The notes: generated from the sequence alone by a model not told the origin. DNA of 64,000 nucleotides from Streptomyces sp. NBC_00078 (GCF_026343335.1 NZ_JAPELX010000001.1:8990001-9054000); one strand, 5' to 3'; positions 19,660 to 28,605 are shown, numbered from the stretch's first letter. Numbers and translations are program-made.

Positions 19660-21420
19660 ATGAGCGACATCCAGCCACTGGCGCACCGGCGCGCCCGAGG
19701 CCGCGGCCTCGGCCGCCTGGCCGCCCTGGTGACGGCCCTGGCCGTCATGCTGAGCCTGTCCGGCGCCGCCGCCTTCGGCGCCGCCGACGTCCACGGCACG
19801 GCGCTGCACCCGGTCGTCCGCGTCCCGGCCAAGGCCATCGACGCCGTGGCGCAGATGCAGCCCAGCTGGAACCTGGGCAACACCCTGGACGCCATCCCCA
19901 ACGAAACCGCCTGGGGCAACGCCCTGACCACCAAGGCGACCTTCGACACCATCGCCGCGGCGGGCTTCCACAGTGTCCGCATCCCGGTGACCTGGAAGGA
20001 TCACCAGTCCGCCACCGCGCCGTACACCATCGACGCCACCTACATGGCCCGGGTCAAGCAGGTCGTGGACTGGGCGCAGGCCGACGGTCTGTACGTCGTG
20101 ATCAACATCCACCACGACTCGGAGGTATGGGTCTCGAACATAACCACGGACCATGACAACGTCATGGCCCGCTTCGACTCCACCTGGTCGCAGATCTCCG
20201 AGGCCTTCAAGTCCGAGCCGCGCACCCTGCTCTTCGAGAGCGTCAACGAACCGCGGTTCCCTGACGTCACGGCCGCGCAGAAGACCCAGTTCCTGAACGA
20301 GCTGAACGTCTCCTTCCACACCGTGGTCCGCGCCTCGGGCGGGGCGAACGCGACCAGGATGCTCGTCCTGCCCACCCAGGGCGGCGATGGCGCCCAGCCC
20401 CTCCTGGACGACCTGTCCACCACCATCAACTCCCTGCACGACAGCCAGCTGGTGGCGACCGTGCACTTCTACAGCTACTACCCGTTCAGCATGAACCTCG
20501 CCGGCGGCACCCTGTACGGCGACGTCGCCCAGAAGTACCTGGACGACTCCTTCGCCGATATGCACGACACCTTCGTCGCCAAGGGCATCCCGGTCTACCT
20601 CGGTGAGTACGGCCTGATGACCAGCCCCAACTACTTCCACCCCGAAACCGTCGAGCGGGGCGAGGAGCTGAAGTACTACGAGCAGCTGGGATACGCGGCG
20701 CGCAAGTACGGCGTCACCACCGCCCTGTGGGACGCCTTCAACTACCTGAACCGTGAAACGCTCCAGTGGCGTGACCCGGGCCTCTTCGCGGCGATCAAGT
20801 CGAGCTGGACCACCCGCTCGGGCACGGCCTCCTTCGACAAGATCTTCGTCGCCAAGTCCGCCCCGATCACTGCCGAGTCGCTCACCCTGAACCTCAACGG
20901 CACCCACTTCCTGGGCGTGTGGCAGGGCAAGACCAGGCTGCTCCCGGGGCGGGACTACACCGTCTCCGGAACCACGCTGACCTTCACCGCCAGTGCGCTG
21001 ACCCGCCTGGTCGGCGACCGCGCCTACGGCACCGACGCCACGGTCCAGGCCCGGTTCTCCCGCGGGGTGCCGTGGAACATCGACATCGTCACCAACGACA
21101 ACCCGACGGTGGCGGCGGCCACCGGCACCACCGACGGCCTGACCATCCCCACCCAGTACCGGGGCAACAACCTGGCGACCATGCACGCCACCTACGCCGA
21201 CGGCACCAACGCCGGCCCGCTCGACTGGACCCCGTACCAGACGTTCAACGAGGCGTTCTCGCCCGACTACCCCAACAGCACGATCGTGCTGACCCCCCTG
21301 TTCCTCGCCTCGCTGCGTGACGGCGTCACGGCCACGCTGGTCTTCTACTTCTACAGCGGCCAGACCGCCACCTACAAGGTCACCAAGAACGGCAGCACGG
21401 TGACCGGCACCGTCGGCTGA
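19660..21420 (+). CDS. secreted GH5-CBM_X2-CBM46 endoglucanase/xyloglucanase, copy 2
   Basis: This is the 586-residue tandem duplicate of the preceding gene, with the same signal peptide, catalytic Glu197 and Glu316 and C-terminal modules. Substitutions relative to copy 1 sit mainly around the active-site cleft: GNTLDAIPNETAW versus GNSLDAPTETAW, WKDHQS versus WGTHQS, YVVINIHHDSEVWV versus YVVLDAHHDSVNWV, and ESVNEPRFPDV versus ESINEPRFPGA. The CBM_X2 and CBM46 modules are identical or nearly so. This suggests a recent duplication with substrate-cleft divergence or gene conversion of the 3' half (inference). ATG 19660 has the same leader as copy 1, so it may have its own promoter or be read through from copy 1. 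Confidence 0.92.
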   Translation: MSDIQPLAHRRARGRGLGRLAALVTALAVMLSLSGAAAFGAADVHGTALHPVVRVPAKAIDAVAQMQPSWNLGNTLDAIPNETAWGNALTTKATFDTIAAAGFHSVRIPVTWKDHQSATAPYTIDATYMARVKQVVDWAQADGLYVVINIHHDSEVWVSNITTDHDNVMARFDSTWSQISEAFKSEPRTLLFESVNEPRFPDVTAAQKTQFLNELNVSFHTVVRASGGANATRMLVLPTQGGDGAQPLLDDLSTTINSLHDSQLVATVHFYSYYPFSMNLAGGTLYGDVAQKYLDDSFADMHDTFVAKGIPVYLGEYGLMTSPNYFHPETVERGEELKYYEQLGYAARKYGVTTALWDAFNYLNRETLQWRDPGLFAAIKSSWTTRSGTASFDKIFVAKSAPITAESLTLNLNGTHFLGVWQGKTRLLPGRDYTVSGTTLTFTASALTRLVGDRAYGTDATVQARFSRGVPWNIDIVTNDNPTVAAATGTTDGLTIPTQYRGNNLATMHATYADGTNAGPLDWTPYQTFNEAFSPDYPNSTIVLTPLFLASLRDGVTATLVFYFYSGQTATYKVTKNGSTVTGTVG

Positions 21421-21440
21421 CCATCCGTCAACCACGCCCC

Positions 21441-21464
21441 GGCCGTCGGAGACCTCCGACGGCC
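21441..21464 (+). terminator. hairpin after GH5 copy 2
   Basis: This is the same GGCCGTCGGAG/CTCCGACGGCC hairpin as after copy 1, placed 20 bases after the stop of copy 2. Confidence 0.75.
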
Positions 21465-21540
21465 GAGGTTCCCCAGGCCCCGAGGAGCCCTCGTGGCCGC
21501 CCCTTCTATCGATACAAATCCCACTCCCTGGAGCCACCCC

Positions 21541-23073
21541 GTGCCTACCGCCACCGCCACCGCTGTCATCAACCTCGACATCGAGGGCCCGACGATCAGC
21601 CGCCACCTCTATGGCCACTTCGCCGAACACCTCGGCCGCTGTGTCTACGGCGGCTTCTGGGTCGGGGAGGACTCGCCGATACCCAACGAGGGGGGTATCC
21701 GCCTGGATGTCGTGCGGGCTCTGCGCGCGCTGAACATCCCGAACCTGCGCTGGCCGGGCGGCTGTTTCGCCGACGAGTACCACTGGAAGGACGGCATCGG
21801 CCCCCGGGACCAGCGCCCCCGTATGGTCAATACCCACTGGGGCAACGTGGAGGAGAACAACCACTTCGGCACCCACGAGTTCATGGCCCTGTGCGAGCTG
21901 CTCGGTGCGGAGCCGTACATCAGCGGCAACGTCGGCTCCGGCACGGTGCAGGAGATGAGCGATTGGGTGGAGTACCTGACCCGTGACGGCGACAGCCCGA
22001 TGGTGCGGCTGCGCAAGGCCAACGGCCGGGAGGAGCCATGGCGGGTGAAGTTCTGGGGTATCGGTAACGAGACCTGGGGCTGCGGCGGCAACATGCGCGC
22101 GGAGTATTCCGCCGATCTGGCCCGCCAGTACGCCACGTACTGCCGTGACCACAGCGGCAACACGCTGTACCGCATCGCCTCCGGCGCGAACGGCGACGAC
22201 TACAAGTGGACCGAGACGCTGATGCAGCAGATCGGCTGCTTCGGCTGCGAGGCCACGCCCCGCAACTTCTTCCAGGGCCTGTCCGTCCACCAGTACACGG
22301 TGATCGGCCCGTGGGAAGCGAAGGGCAGCGCCACCGACTTCGACACGGACGACTACTACCGCACGATGCTGGAGGCCAAGCGGATCGACCGTATCCTCAC
22401 CGGCCATTCCACGGTCATGGACTGCTATGACCCGGGCCGCAGGGTCGGGCTGGTCCTGGACGAGTGGGGCACCTGGTGGGACACGGAGCCCGGCACCAAC
22501 CCGGGCTTCCTGTTCCAGCAGAACGCCCTGCGCGACGCCCTCGTGGCCAGCACTCACTTCGACATCTTCCACCGGCACGCGGCACGCCTGTACATGGCCA
22601 ACATCGCCCAGACCGTCAACGTCCTCCAAGCCATGCTGCTCACCGACGGCGACGCGCTGGTCCTGACCCCGACGTACCACGTCTTCGAAATGAACAAGGG
22701 CCATCAGGACGCCACCTCGCTCGCCGTGCACCTGCATGCCCAGGACGCCAGGCGCAGGGTGGGGGACAGCGAACTCGACACGCTCTCCGCCTCCGCCAGC
22801 ATCAAGGACGGCACGGTGCTGATCTCACTGACCAACCTGGACGCCGAGGAGCCCGCCGAGGTGACACTCGACCTGCGCGGCGGCTCCGTCGGCGAGCCGA
22901 CCGGCCGCCTGCTGACCGCGGACCGGCTTCAGGTCCACAACACCGCGCAGACGCCCGAGGCGGTGGCCCCGCGCCCGTTCGACGCGGTGAAGTCAACCGG
23001 CCAGGGAATGGTGCTGACGATTCCCCCGCACTCGTTCCTCACCATCCAGGCACCCGTGGCCCACCTGCGCTGA
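21541..23073 (+). CDS. abfA: GH51 alpha-L-arabinofuranosidase, copy 1
   Basis: This 510-residue intracellular GH51 enzyme releases arabinofuranose from arabinoxylan or arabinan oligosaccharides. It has the family start SRHLYGHFAEHLGRCVYGG, the acid/base Glu177 in GIGNETWGCGG, the nucleophile Glu308 in LDEWGTWWD and a C-terminal beta domain from about residue 390. I placed the start at GTG 21541 because GGAGCC lies about seven bases upstream and the paralogue at 38278 starts at the equivalent position. A GTG at 21493 is possible. A conserved CGATACA about 31 bases before the start is shared with the paralogue and may be promoter sequence. A LacI gene follows 44 bases downstream on the same strand. 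Confidence 0.94.
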   Translation: MPTATATAVINLDIEGPTISRHLYGHFAEHLGRCVYGGFWVGEDSPIPNEGGIRLDVVRALRALNIPNLRWPGGCFADEYHWKDGIGPRDQRPRMVNTHWGNVEENNHFGTHEFMALCELLGAEPYISGNVGSGTVQEMSDWVEYLTRDGDSPMVRLRKANGREEPWRVKFWGIGNETWGCGGNMRAEYSADLARQYATYCRDHSGNTLYRIASGANGDDYKWTETLMQQIGCFGCEATPRNFFQGLSVHQYTVIGPWEAKGSATDFDTDDYYRTMLEAKRIDRILTGHSTVMDCYDPGRRVGLVLDEWGTWWDTEPGTNPGFLFQQNALRDALVASTHFDIFHRHAARLYMANIAQTVNVLQAMLLTDGDALVLTPTYHVFEMNKGHQDATSLAVHLHAQDARRRVGDSELDTLSASASIKDGTVLISLTNLDAEEPAEVTLDLRGGSVGEPTGRLLTADRLQVHNTAQTPEAVAPRPFDAVKSTGQGMVLTIPPHSFLTIQAPVAHLR

Positions 23074-23117
23074 GGCACGCCGCGGGCGTCTGCGCCCACC
23101 ATCGACCGAGGGTAGAC

Positions 23118-24125
23118 GTGGCAACCATCCAGGACGTGGCGAAGGCCGCCGGGGTCTCGGCGATGACCGTCTCCAATGTCATCAATGATCACCCGAACGT
23201 GCGCAGGGCGACGCGGGAGAAGGTCCTCGAGGCGATGGCCCGGCTCGACTACCGCGTCAATCTGGCAGCCCGCAACCTGCGCAAGGGCCGGACCGGCACC
23301 ATCGGTCTCGCCATTCCGGGGGTCAACAGTGCGTACTACGGCGAGTTGGCTGCCGCCATCGTCGCCGCGGCCGTGCGGTACGACCTGCGGGTGAGCATCG
23401 AGCAGACCGGTGCGCTGCGCGAGAACGAACTGGCGGCGCTGTCCCTCTCACGCAACCGGCTGTACGACGGACTCCTCCTCAGCCCCGTGGGCATGGGCTC
23501 GGCCCATGCCGAGTGGCTCAACGTCGACTACCCGGTGGTCATCCTTGGTGAGCTGATCATCGGAGGCCCGGTGGACCACGTCGCCATGCCCAATGTCGAC
23601 GCATCGAGGGCGGCCACGCGCCATCTGATCGATCGGGGCTGCCGGCGCATCGCGATCCTGTGCGGGCCGGTGGGTGAAGAGGTGGACGTGTCCAGCCTGC
23701 GCCACACCGGATACCGGCAGGCACTGGAGGATGCCGGTCTGCGGGTGGATCCCGCTCTGACCCAGAGCATGGAAGCGTTCACGATGCGGGCGGGTGCACA
23801 GCGCGCCCGGGAGATGGTGGAGAGCGGGCTCGGCTTCGACGGTGCGTTCTGCGTGACGGACACCCTGGCGATGGGCGTGCAGCGCGGCCTCGCCGACGTC
23901 GAGGTGCAGGTCCCCGAGCAGGTCAAGGTGATCGGCTTCGACAACGTCGAGAGCAGCGAGTTCCTCGTCCCCTCACTGTCCACCATCGATCCGGATCACG
24001 GCGCCATGGCCGAGCGGGCGGTCGCGCTCCTCGCCCGGAGGATCGGCCAGGCCGAGCTCCCGCAGGACCGGGAGGAGTTCGTCAGCCACTTCTCCCTGGT
24101 GGTACGGGAGTCGACCGGCGGCTGA
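23118..24125 (+). CDS. LacI-family transcriptional regulator, intact
   Basis: This 335-residue regulator has an intact N-terminal helix-turn-helix (IQDVAKAAGVSAMTVSNVIN), the hinge-helix region NLAARNLRKGR and a full sugar-binding effector domain (VKVIGFDNVESSEF and PSLSTIDP near the end). GTG 23118 has GAGGG seven bases upstream. It follows the GH51 gene and is the only complete LacI protein in the long plus-strand locus. It is thus a candidate for binding the TCGAAGCGCTTCGA sites, but its own upstream region has no such site. It converges with the minus-strand LacI pair. Confidence 0.9.
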   Translation: MATIQDVAKAAGVSAMTVSNVINDHPNVRRATREKVLEAMARLDYRVNLAARNLRKGRTGTIGLAIPGVNSAYYGELAAAIVAAAVRYDLRVSIEQTGALRENELAALSLSRNRLYDGLLLSPVGMGSAHAEWLNVDYPVVILGELIIGGPVDHVAMPNVDASRAATRHLIDRGCRRIAILCGPVGEEVDVSSLRHTGYRQALEDAGLRVDPALTQSMEAFTMRAGAQRAREMVESGLGFDGAFCVTDTLAMGVQRGLADVEVQVPEQVKVIGFDNVESSEFLVPSLSTIDPDHGAMAERAVALLARRIGQAELPQDREEFVSHFSLVVRESTGG

Positions 24126-24199
24126 CCCGGCAGCCGCCTGCCCGACACAGAGCTGCTGACCGGCCATCAGGTTTGGCTGGGAGGACCACTACGACATGC

Positions 24200-25237
24200 T
24201 CAGCGCTTCGGCCGGGCCGTGCTGCCGCGGACGGTGAGGGTCGTGGCGATCTCGGTGCCGCCCTGCTGGACCTCCTCGCGACGGCCGAGGGCGAGCGCCA
24301 GTTCGGTCGCGGCGGCTGCCATCTCGTTGAGGGGCTGGTGCACCGTGGTCAGCGGCGGCTCGGCCCATGAGGCGATCGGCAGGTCGTCGAAGCCGACCAC
24401 GCTCAGGTCGCGGGGGACGGACAGCCCGAGTTCTCCGGCGGCCTGGTAGACGCCGAGCGCCTGCGGGTCGGAGACGGTGACGAAGGCGGTGGGCCGCTCG
24501 GGGAGGGCGAGCAGCTCGAGCGCGGCGGCCCGGCCGCCCTCGCGGGTGAAGGGGGAAACGGCCAGCAGCTCGGGATCGGGCGTCAGTCCGTCCTGGGCGA
24601 GCGCCGCGAGGAAGCCCGACTGCCGGGGCACGATGACGGGCTGGCCGGTGCCGATGATCATGGCGATGCGGCGGTGCCCCAGGTCCAGCAGGTGCCGCAT
24701 CGCGGCCTGCCCGCCGCGGAAGCCGGTGGAACCCACGAACGGAACCTCGTCGGGGAGGTCGTCGAGCGGATCGATGATGACGAAGGGAATGCCCGCCGCG
24801 GTCAACTGCTCGCGTTCCTCCGGCGAGAGCCGGTTCACCGCCAGGACGCAGTTCGGCCTGCGGCCGGCTGTCTCCTCGATCGAGCGCCCCGGTGGGCCGT
24901 CACCGCGGACCTCGGCGACCATCACCACGGCCCGGTGCTTGCGCGCTGCCCGCTCAACCCCGCGGATGACCTCAACCGCCCACAGGCTGTCGAGCTCACG
25001 GAAGACCAGCTCCACGACGTTGCTGCGGTTGCCGACCGGCTTGCGGTAGCCGTGGAGGGTGATGAGTTCCTCGACGCGCGCGCGGGTCTTGTCCGAGACG
25101 CCGCCGCGCCGGTTGAGCACCTTGGACACGGTCGGAATGGAGACGCCCGCCGATTCCGCGATGTACGCGATCGTGACGGCACCCGGCTCCGCGCCCGCTT
25201 CCGCGCCCGCTTCCGCCCGGTCGTCCGTCGCCTTCAT
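24200..25237 (-). CDS. LacI-family transcriptional regulator, paired with the HTH-degenerate paralogue
   Basis: This 345-residue regulator starts with a 20-residue Ala/Glu/Gly-rich tail, followed by a normal LacI DNA-binding domain (TIAYIAESAGVSIPTVSKVL). A long effector domain comes next, ending in DLSVVGFDDLPIASW and EPPLTTVHQPL. ATG 25237 overlaps the stop of the upstream gene by ATGA, so the two proteins are translationally coupled. Apart from the DNA-binding region they are closely similar throughout. It may bind the GH or transporter operators as homodimer, or as heterodimer with its partner (inference). Confidence 0.92.
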   Translation of the reverse strand: MKATDDRAEAGAEAGAEPGAVTIAYIAESAGVSIPTVSKVLNRRGGVSDKTRARVEELITLHGYRKPVGNRSNVVELVFRELDSLWAVEVIRGVERAARKHRAVVMVAEVRGDGPPGRSIEETAGRRPNCVLAVNRLSPEEREQLTAAGIPFVIIDPLDDLPDEVPFVGSTGFRGGQAAMRHLLDLGHRRIAMIIGTGQPVIVPRQSGFLAALAQDGLTPDPELLAVSPFTREGGRAAALELLALPERPTAFVTVSDPQALGVYQAAGELGLSVPRDLSVVGFDDLPIASWAEPPLTTVHQPLNEMAAAATELALALGRREEVQQGGTEIATTLTVRGSTARPKR

Positions 25238-26277
25238 GCCGTCCCGTTCGTCGTGCCGCCGTGCTGCCGGGGAGGCGCGGTGCTCTGGCGGACCACCAGT
25301 GCGGTGGCGATCTCCACCCCGGTCTGGGGCAGTTCCCCGCCCCGGCCCAGCGCGAGCGCCAGGCCGGCGGCGGTGGCTGCCATCTCCCGCAGCGGCTGGT
25401 GCACCGTGGTCAGCGGAGGATCGAGCAGCGCCGCGACCGGCAGATCGTCAAAGCCTACGACGCTCAGATCGCCGGGAATGGACAGCCCCAGCTCCCTGGC
25501 GGCCTGGTAGACGCCGAGCGCCTGCATGTCGGAAGCGGCCAAGACCGCGGTCGGCGGGTCGGGGAGCGAGAGCAGCTGCCGTGCGGTCGCATGGCCGTCC
25601 TCGAAGGTGATGGGCGTCCAGGGCGTCAGCCCGGGCTCCGGGGACAGGCCGGCCTCGGCCAGCGCGGCGAGGTGGCCGGCCTGCCGGGCCACACAGTAGG
25701 GGTGGTCAGGACCGTTGATCATGGCGATGCGGCGGTGCCCGAGCCCCAGCAGGTGCCGCGTCGCCGCTTGGCCGCCGCGGAAGTTCGTGGCGCCGACATA
25801 GGGCGTGCCCTGCGACAGCTCGGTGATCGGGTCGTAGACGACGAAGGAGATGCCCCGTGCCGTCAGCCGCTCGAGCGCCGAGGCCGGGAGGGGCCGCACC
25901 GACAGGCAGGGGGCTCCGGCGCGCAGGGGCAGCAGCTCACCGGAACGGGCCGCGAATCCGCTCACCACAAGTCCGACCTGCTGCTCCCGCGCGACGGCTT
26001 CGATGCCGTGCAGGACCTCCTCGCTCCACATGTTCGTCAGCTCGTGGAAGACCAGCTCGACGAGCTCGCTGTTGTCACCCGGCTGGTCGGCGCCGTGGTG
26101 CCGCAGCAGCTCCTCCACGCAGGCGCGGGTGCGCTCCGGCAGGGCGTGGTGGTCGTCCGACGGCGTCGGCGGCTGCGGAGCCGGGAGGTCGGCGGGATCG
26201 GTCATGCAGGCGATCGTGATGGAGTTCAGGGTGTCGCCCGGAGCGGCCAGGTCCTCGCCCTCGCCTTTGTCCGTCAC
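25234..26277 (-). CDS. LacI-family paralogue with degenerate DNA-binding domain
   Basis: This 347-residue protein is collinear with the downstream LacI regulator. Its effector domain is intact (NFRGGQAATRHLLGLGHRRI, then DLSVVGFDDLPVAAL and PPLTTVHQPLREM). The segment aligned without gaps to the helix-turn-helix reads TDPADLPAPQPPTPSDDHHA, rich in Pro and Asp, which cannot form the recognition helix. The other two frames do not restore a helix-turn-helix there, so this is not a simple frameshift. GTG 26277 has AGGAGG five bases upstream, a strong start that supports real translation. The stop overlaps the next start by ATGA. It could be a sensor partner, a dominant-negative subunit or an early pseudogene. 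Confidence 0.85.
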   Translation of the reverse strand: MTDKGEGEDLAAPGDTLNSITIACMTDPADLPAPQPPTPSDDHHALPERTRACVEELLRHHGADQPGDNSELVELVFHELTNMWSEEVLHGIEAVAREQQVGLVVSGFAARSGELLPLRAGAPCLSVRPLPASALERLTARGISFVVYDPITELSQGTPYVGATNFRGGQAATRHLLGLGHRRIAMINGPDHPYCVARQAGHLAALAEAGLSPEPGLTPWTPITFEDGHATARQLLSLPDPPTAVLAASDMQALGVYQAARELGLSIPGDLSVVGFDDLPVAALLDPPLTTVHQPLREMAATAAGLALALGRGGELPQTGVEIATALVVRQSTAPPRQHGGTTNGTA

Positions 26278-26514
26278 ATTCGCCTCCTGGTTCACGCCGG
26301 TGCGTCCACGACCGCCGCCCTTGCCGGACAGGCCCGGCCGAGGGGCGGCCTGCCTGCCGGGGACATTGTGGCACTTCACGGCACCGGGCGGGGATTGGTT
26401 CGCCTGGGCGGGACCTTTCGGCAGGCTTCGAGGGCCGGCGCGCCCTCCTGCTGCGCACACCCGCGCGCCGGACCCGTGGACCGGGCCCGGCGCGCGGGTG
26501 TGCCTACTCGGCTG

Positions 26515-26790
26515 CTAGGCGATGATCGCGTCGACCAGCGAGGCCCAATTTCCCTGTGATGAAGGGTTCTTGGTTCCGGTGACGGTGACCTTGAGGGTGT
26601 GGTTCGAGGTCGGGTCGAGTCCGTCGGCGGTGAACACCGGTGCGTTCATCCCCTGGGTGGAGTTGCGGTACAGGTCCACGGAGGTGGCCGCGCCGCCGTC
26701 GACGGAGACGCTCATGATGCCCTGACCGTTGTAGGCCGTGGAGTTCAGTGCCACGTAGCTGCCCTTGAAGCTCAGGGTGGCGGTGTCGCC
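26515..26790 (-). pseudogene. C-terminal beta-domain of a secreted glycosidase or sugar-binding protein
   Basis: The minus strand encodes about 90 residues (DTATLSFKGSYVALNSTAYN, then MSVSVDGGAATSVDLY and HTLKVTVTGTKNP) ending at 26515. This pattern resembles the galactose-binding-like domains at the C-termini of secreted actinobacterial glycosidases. A stop codon and then the ISAzo13 element replace the upstream part, so the catalytic domain is gone. Confidence 0.65.
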
Positions 26791-26823
26791 TGCGGTGTTG
26801 GACCTTGGCTACGGGTTGGCTAA

Positions 26824-28511
26824 GGGCTTGCAGATCATTAACGCGTTGTCTTGATCATGCTGCTGGTGTCGCTACTCAGGGCTCGAACCCGAGCCTGGAG
26901 CGCAGCGAGGGCAGAGGGCGGAGTGGCCGCCGGCGGGATGACGATGCTGTGCGCCTGCAGAAGCGTCCTGATCTTCAGCAGGGTGCGGTGCATAGCGGTC
27001 CGGCTGCTGTCGAACAGCACGGCGAGGGGCTCTGCGGCCAGGGCAGCCCGCAGGTGAAGGACGGCTGCCAGGACCTGGTCGGGGAAGGCGAGCCGGGGCG
27101 GGCGGCCGCGCTTGACGTCGCCGTGGAGGGCCAAAGTGTTGGTGAGATCGCTCAGTTGCTGCCGGGACATGCCGGTCAGCGCGGGGTCAGACAGGAAAGC
27201 GGGGTCCCACTCCGGGGCCGGTTTGTGCGAAGCCCGGGGTGCTGGGCAGGGCTGGGGGTGCAGGGCATAGTTCCAGTCGCCGTGGAAGGCGTGTCGGGTC
27301 AGTGGCAGGGACGCCATCTCCGCGTCGCCGACCTGGACTCCGGTGGGGTAGACGTTGGTGTCCAACTCGGCCATGACACGCAGTCCGGTGCGGGTGGTGG
27401 TCGCGGCGATGGACTGGACAATGACTTCATGGCTGGTCAGCGGGCGGCCGCGCCAGTTCATGGTGATGTGCGAGAAGAGCCGGTGCTCGATCTTGTTCCA
27501 CTTCGATGTGCCCGGCGGCAGGTGGCACACGGTGATCGTCAGTCCTGTTTCGGCCGCGAGCCGGGCGAGTTCGAGCTTCCAGGCCCGGGTGCGGTAGCCG
27601 TTCGAGCCGCCCGCGTCGGCGGTGATGAGCAGTCGCGTCGCCTGCGGGTAGGCAGCCCGGCCCTGGCCGCACCACCAGCGGCGGATCGATTCCACCGCGA
27701 ATGCGGCGGTGTCGTGATCAGTGCCCACGTTGACCCAGCCGGTGTTCGCCGCAAGGTCGTAGATCCCGTACGGGACGGCCTTGCCCAGCTGGGGGTCGGC
27801 GAAGTCATGGACGTTCACCGGCGCCGGATCAGCCGCAGGCCGCCACTGGCGGCCGTTGTTCTTGAACTCGCCGACGAGCTCCTTCTTCTTGGTGTCCACA
27901 CTGATTACCGGCTGGCCAGCGTCCCGGTGATCACGGGCCTGCTCGTTGAGATAGCGGAACTGGGCATCTCGATCGGGATGTTGGCTTCCCTCGATGGTCT
28001 TGGCGTTGGCCTGCAGACTGAAGCCTTCCTCCCGCAGCAGGTCCGCGACGGTGTTCGCACTGACTTTGTGACCGGTCCGGGAGAGCTCTTGCGCCAACGT
28101 GCGGGTCGACTTCACCGTCCACCGCAGCGGCGACATCGGATCGCCTCGCTCGTCCGGCTCGACAAGCGCCAGGAGAGCCGGCCGTAGCCCCGGATCGAGA
28201 TCTGCGACCCTCTTGCGGCCTCCGCCCGGCCGCCGCACCCGTCCCAGAGGCTCCTCGCCGGCCTCCAACTCGGACACGCCCTTGCGGACCGTGGTCTCAC
28301 TCACCGAGGCCGACCGCGCGACGGCCCGAACGCCACCGTGTCCCAGCGCACGGGCCTCTGCGGCCATGAGCAGCCGTCGTTGCCGCTCATCCAGATGCGG
28401 GAACAACACCCCGAACTTCATGGTGACTTGGGCACAGATCTCGTCCGGAATGCGCATACCACATCAACGAGCCACGGAACGGGAAGCAACACCTTGATGA
28501 TCTGCAAGCCC
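26824..28511. mobile_element. ISAzo13-family insertion sequence
   Basis: The element is bounded by inverted repeats GGGCTTGCAGATCATTAA (from 26824) and its near inverse ending at 28511. TAA is repeated on both sides (26821-26823 and 28512-28514) as a likely 3-bp target duplication. It holds one intact transposase gene. It sits beside a glycosidase remnant and directly abuts the small palindromic element at 28513. Confidence 0.85.
26838..28457 (-). CDS. ISAzo13-family transposase
   Basis: This 539-residue DDE transposase has an N-terminal helix-turn-helix region (GGVRAVARSASVSETTVRKG). The central catalytic core includes ISVDTKKKELVGEFKNNG, LITADAGGSNGYRTRAWKLE and CHLPPGTSKWNKIEHRLFSH, the family signature. 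A C-terminal helical extension follows to 26838. It is uninterrupted and flanked by terminal repeats, so the element may be active. ATG 28457 fits the family; no strong Shine-Dalgarno is needed for such genes. Confidence 0.92.
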   Translation of the reverse strand: MRIPDEICAQVTMKFGVLFPHLDERQRRLLMAAEARALGHGGVRAVARSASVSETTVRKGVSELEAGEEPLGRVRRPGGGRKRVADLDPGLRPALLALVEPDERGDPMSPLRWTVKSTRTLAQELSRTGHKVSANTVADLLREEGFSLQANAKTIEGSQHPDRDAQFRYLNEQARDHRDAGQPVISVDTKKKELVGEFKNNGRQWRPAADPAPVNVHDFADPQLGKAVPYGIYDLAANTGWVNVGTDHDTAAFAVESIRRWWCGQGRAAYPQATRLLITADAGGSNGYRTRAWKLELARLAAETGLTITVCHLPPGTSKWNKIEHRLFSHITMNWRGRPLTSHEVIVQSIAATTTRTGLRVMAELDTNVYPTGVQVGDAEMASLPLTRHAFHGDWNYALHPQPCPAPRASHKPAPEWDPAFLSDPALTGMSRQQLSDLTNTLALHGDVKRGRPPRLAFPDQVLAAVLHLRAALAAEPLAVLFDSSRTAMHRTLLKIRTLLQAHSIVIPPAATPPSALAALQARVRALSSDTSSMIKTTR

Positions 28512-28512
28512 T

Positions 28513-28605
28513 AAGGGCGTGCAGAGAAGTAACTCGCGGGTTTTGAGACTTGACCTCGCAGGTCAGCGCGCCACGCGCCCGCATGTTGTTCTTCTGCGAG
28601 CCCTT
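28513..28605. repeat. 93-bp palindromic element (MITE-like) related to the adjacent IS ends
   Basis: The two 28-base arms (28513-28540 and 28578-28605) match at 20 of 28 positions as inverted repeats. Both start AAGGGC-NN-GCAGA, the same core as the ISAzo13 ends next to it. It has no coding capacity. It is probably a non-autonomous derivative or a relic end pair of a related IS. Confidence 0.55.

Larger units (their letters stand above)
17727..21494 (+). repeat. tandem duplication of a ~1.89-kb GH5 unit
   Basis: Two copies (about 17727-19603 and 19617-21494) are aligned at a constant offset of 1890 bases. They share the 40-base leader before the start codon, the whole gene and the terminator hairpin plus trailing GAGCCCTCGTG. 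Copy 2 carries one extra codon. Differences are clustered in the first half of the catalytic domain. The 3' half is nearly identical. Confidence 0.92.

Noticed and set aside
18754..22737. Very long open frame on the minus strand opposite the GH5 and GH51 genes
   Set aside because: It is Gly/Val/Arg-rich with no domain, and lies exactly antisense to clear enzymes. Long antisense frames are expected at this GC content.
24126..24199. Terminator between the convergent LacI genes
   Set aside because: No convincing stem was found by eye in the short gap.
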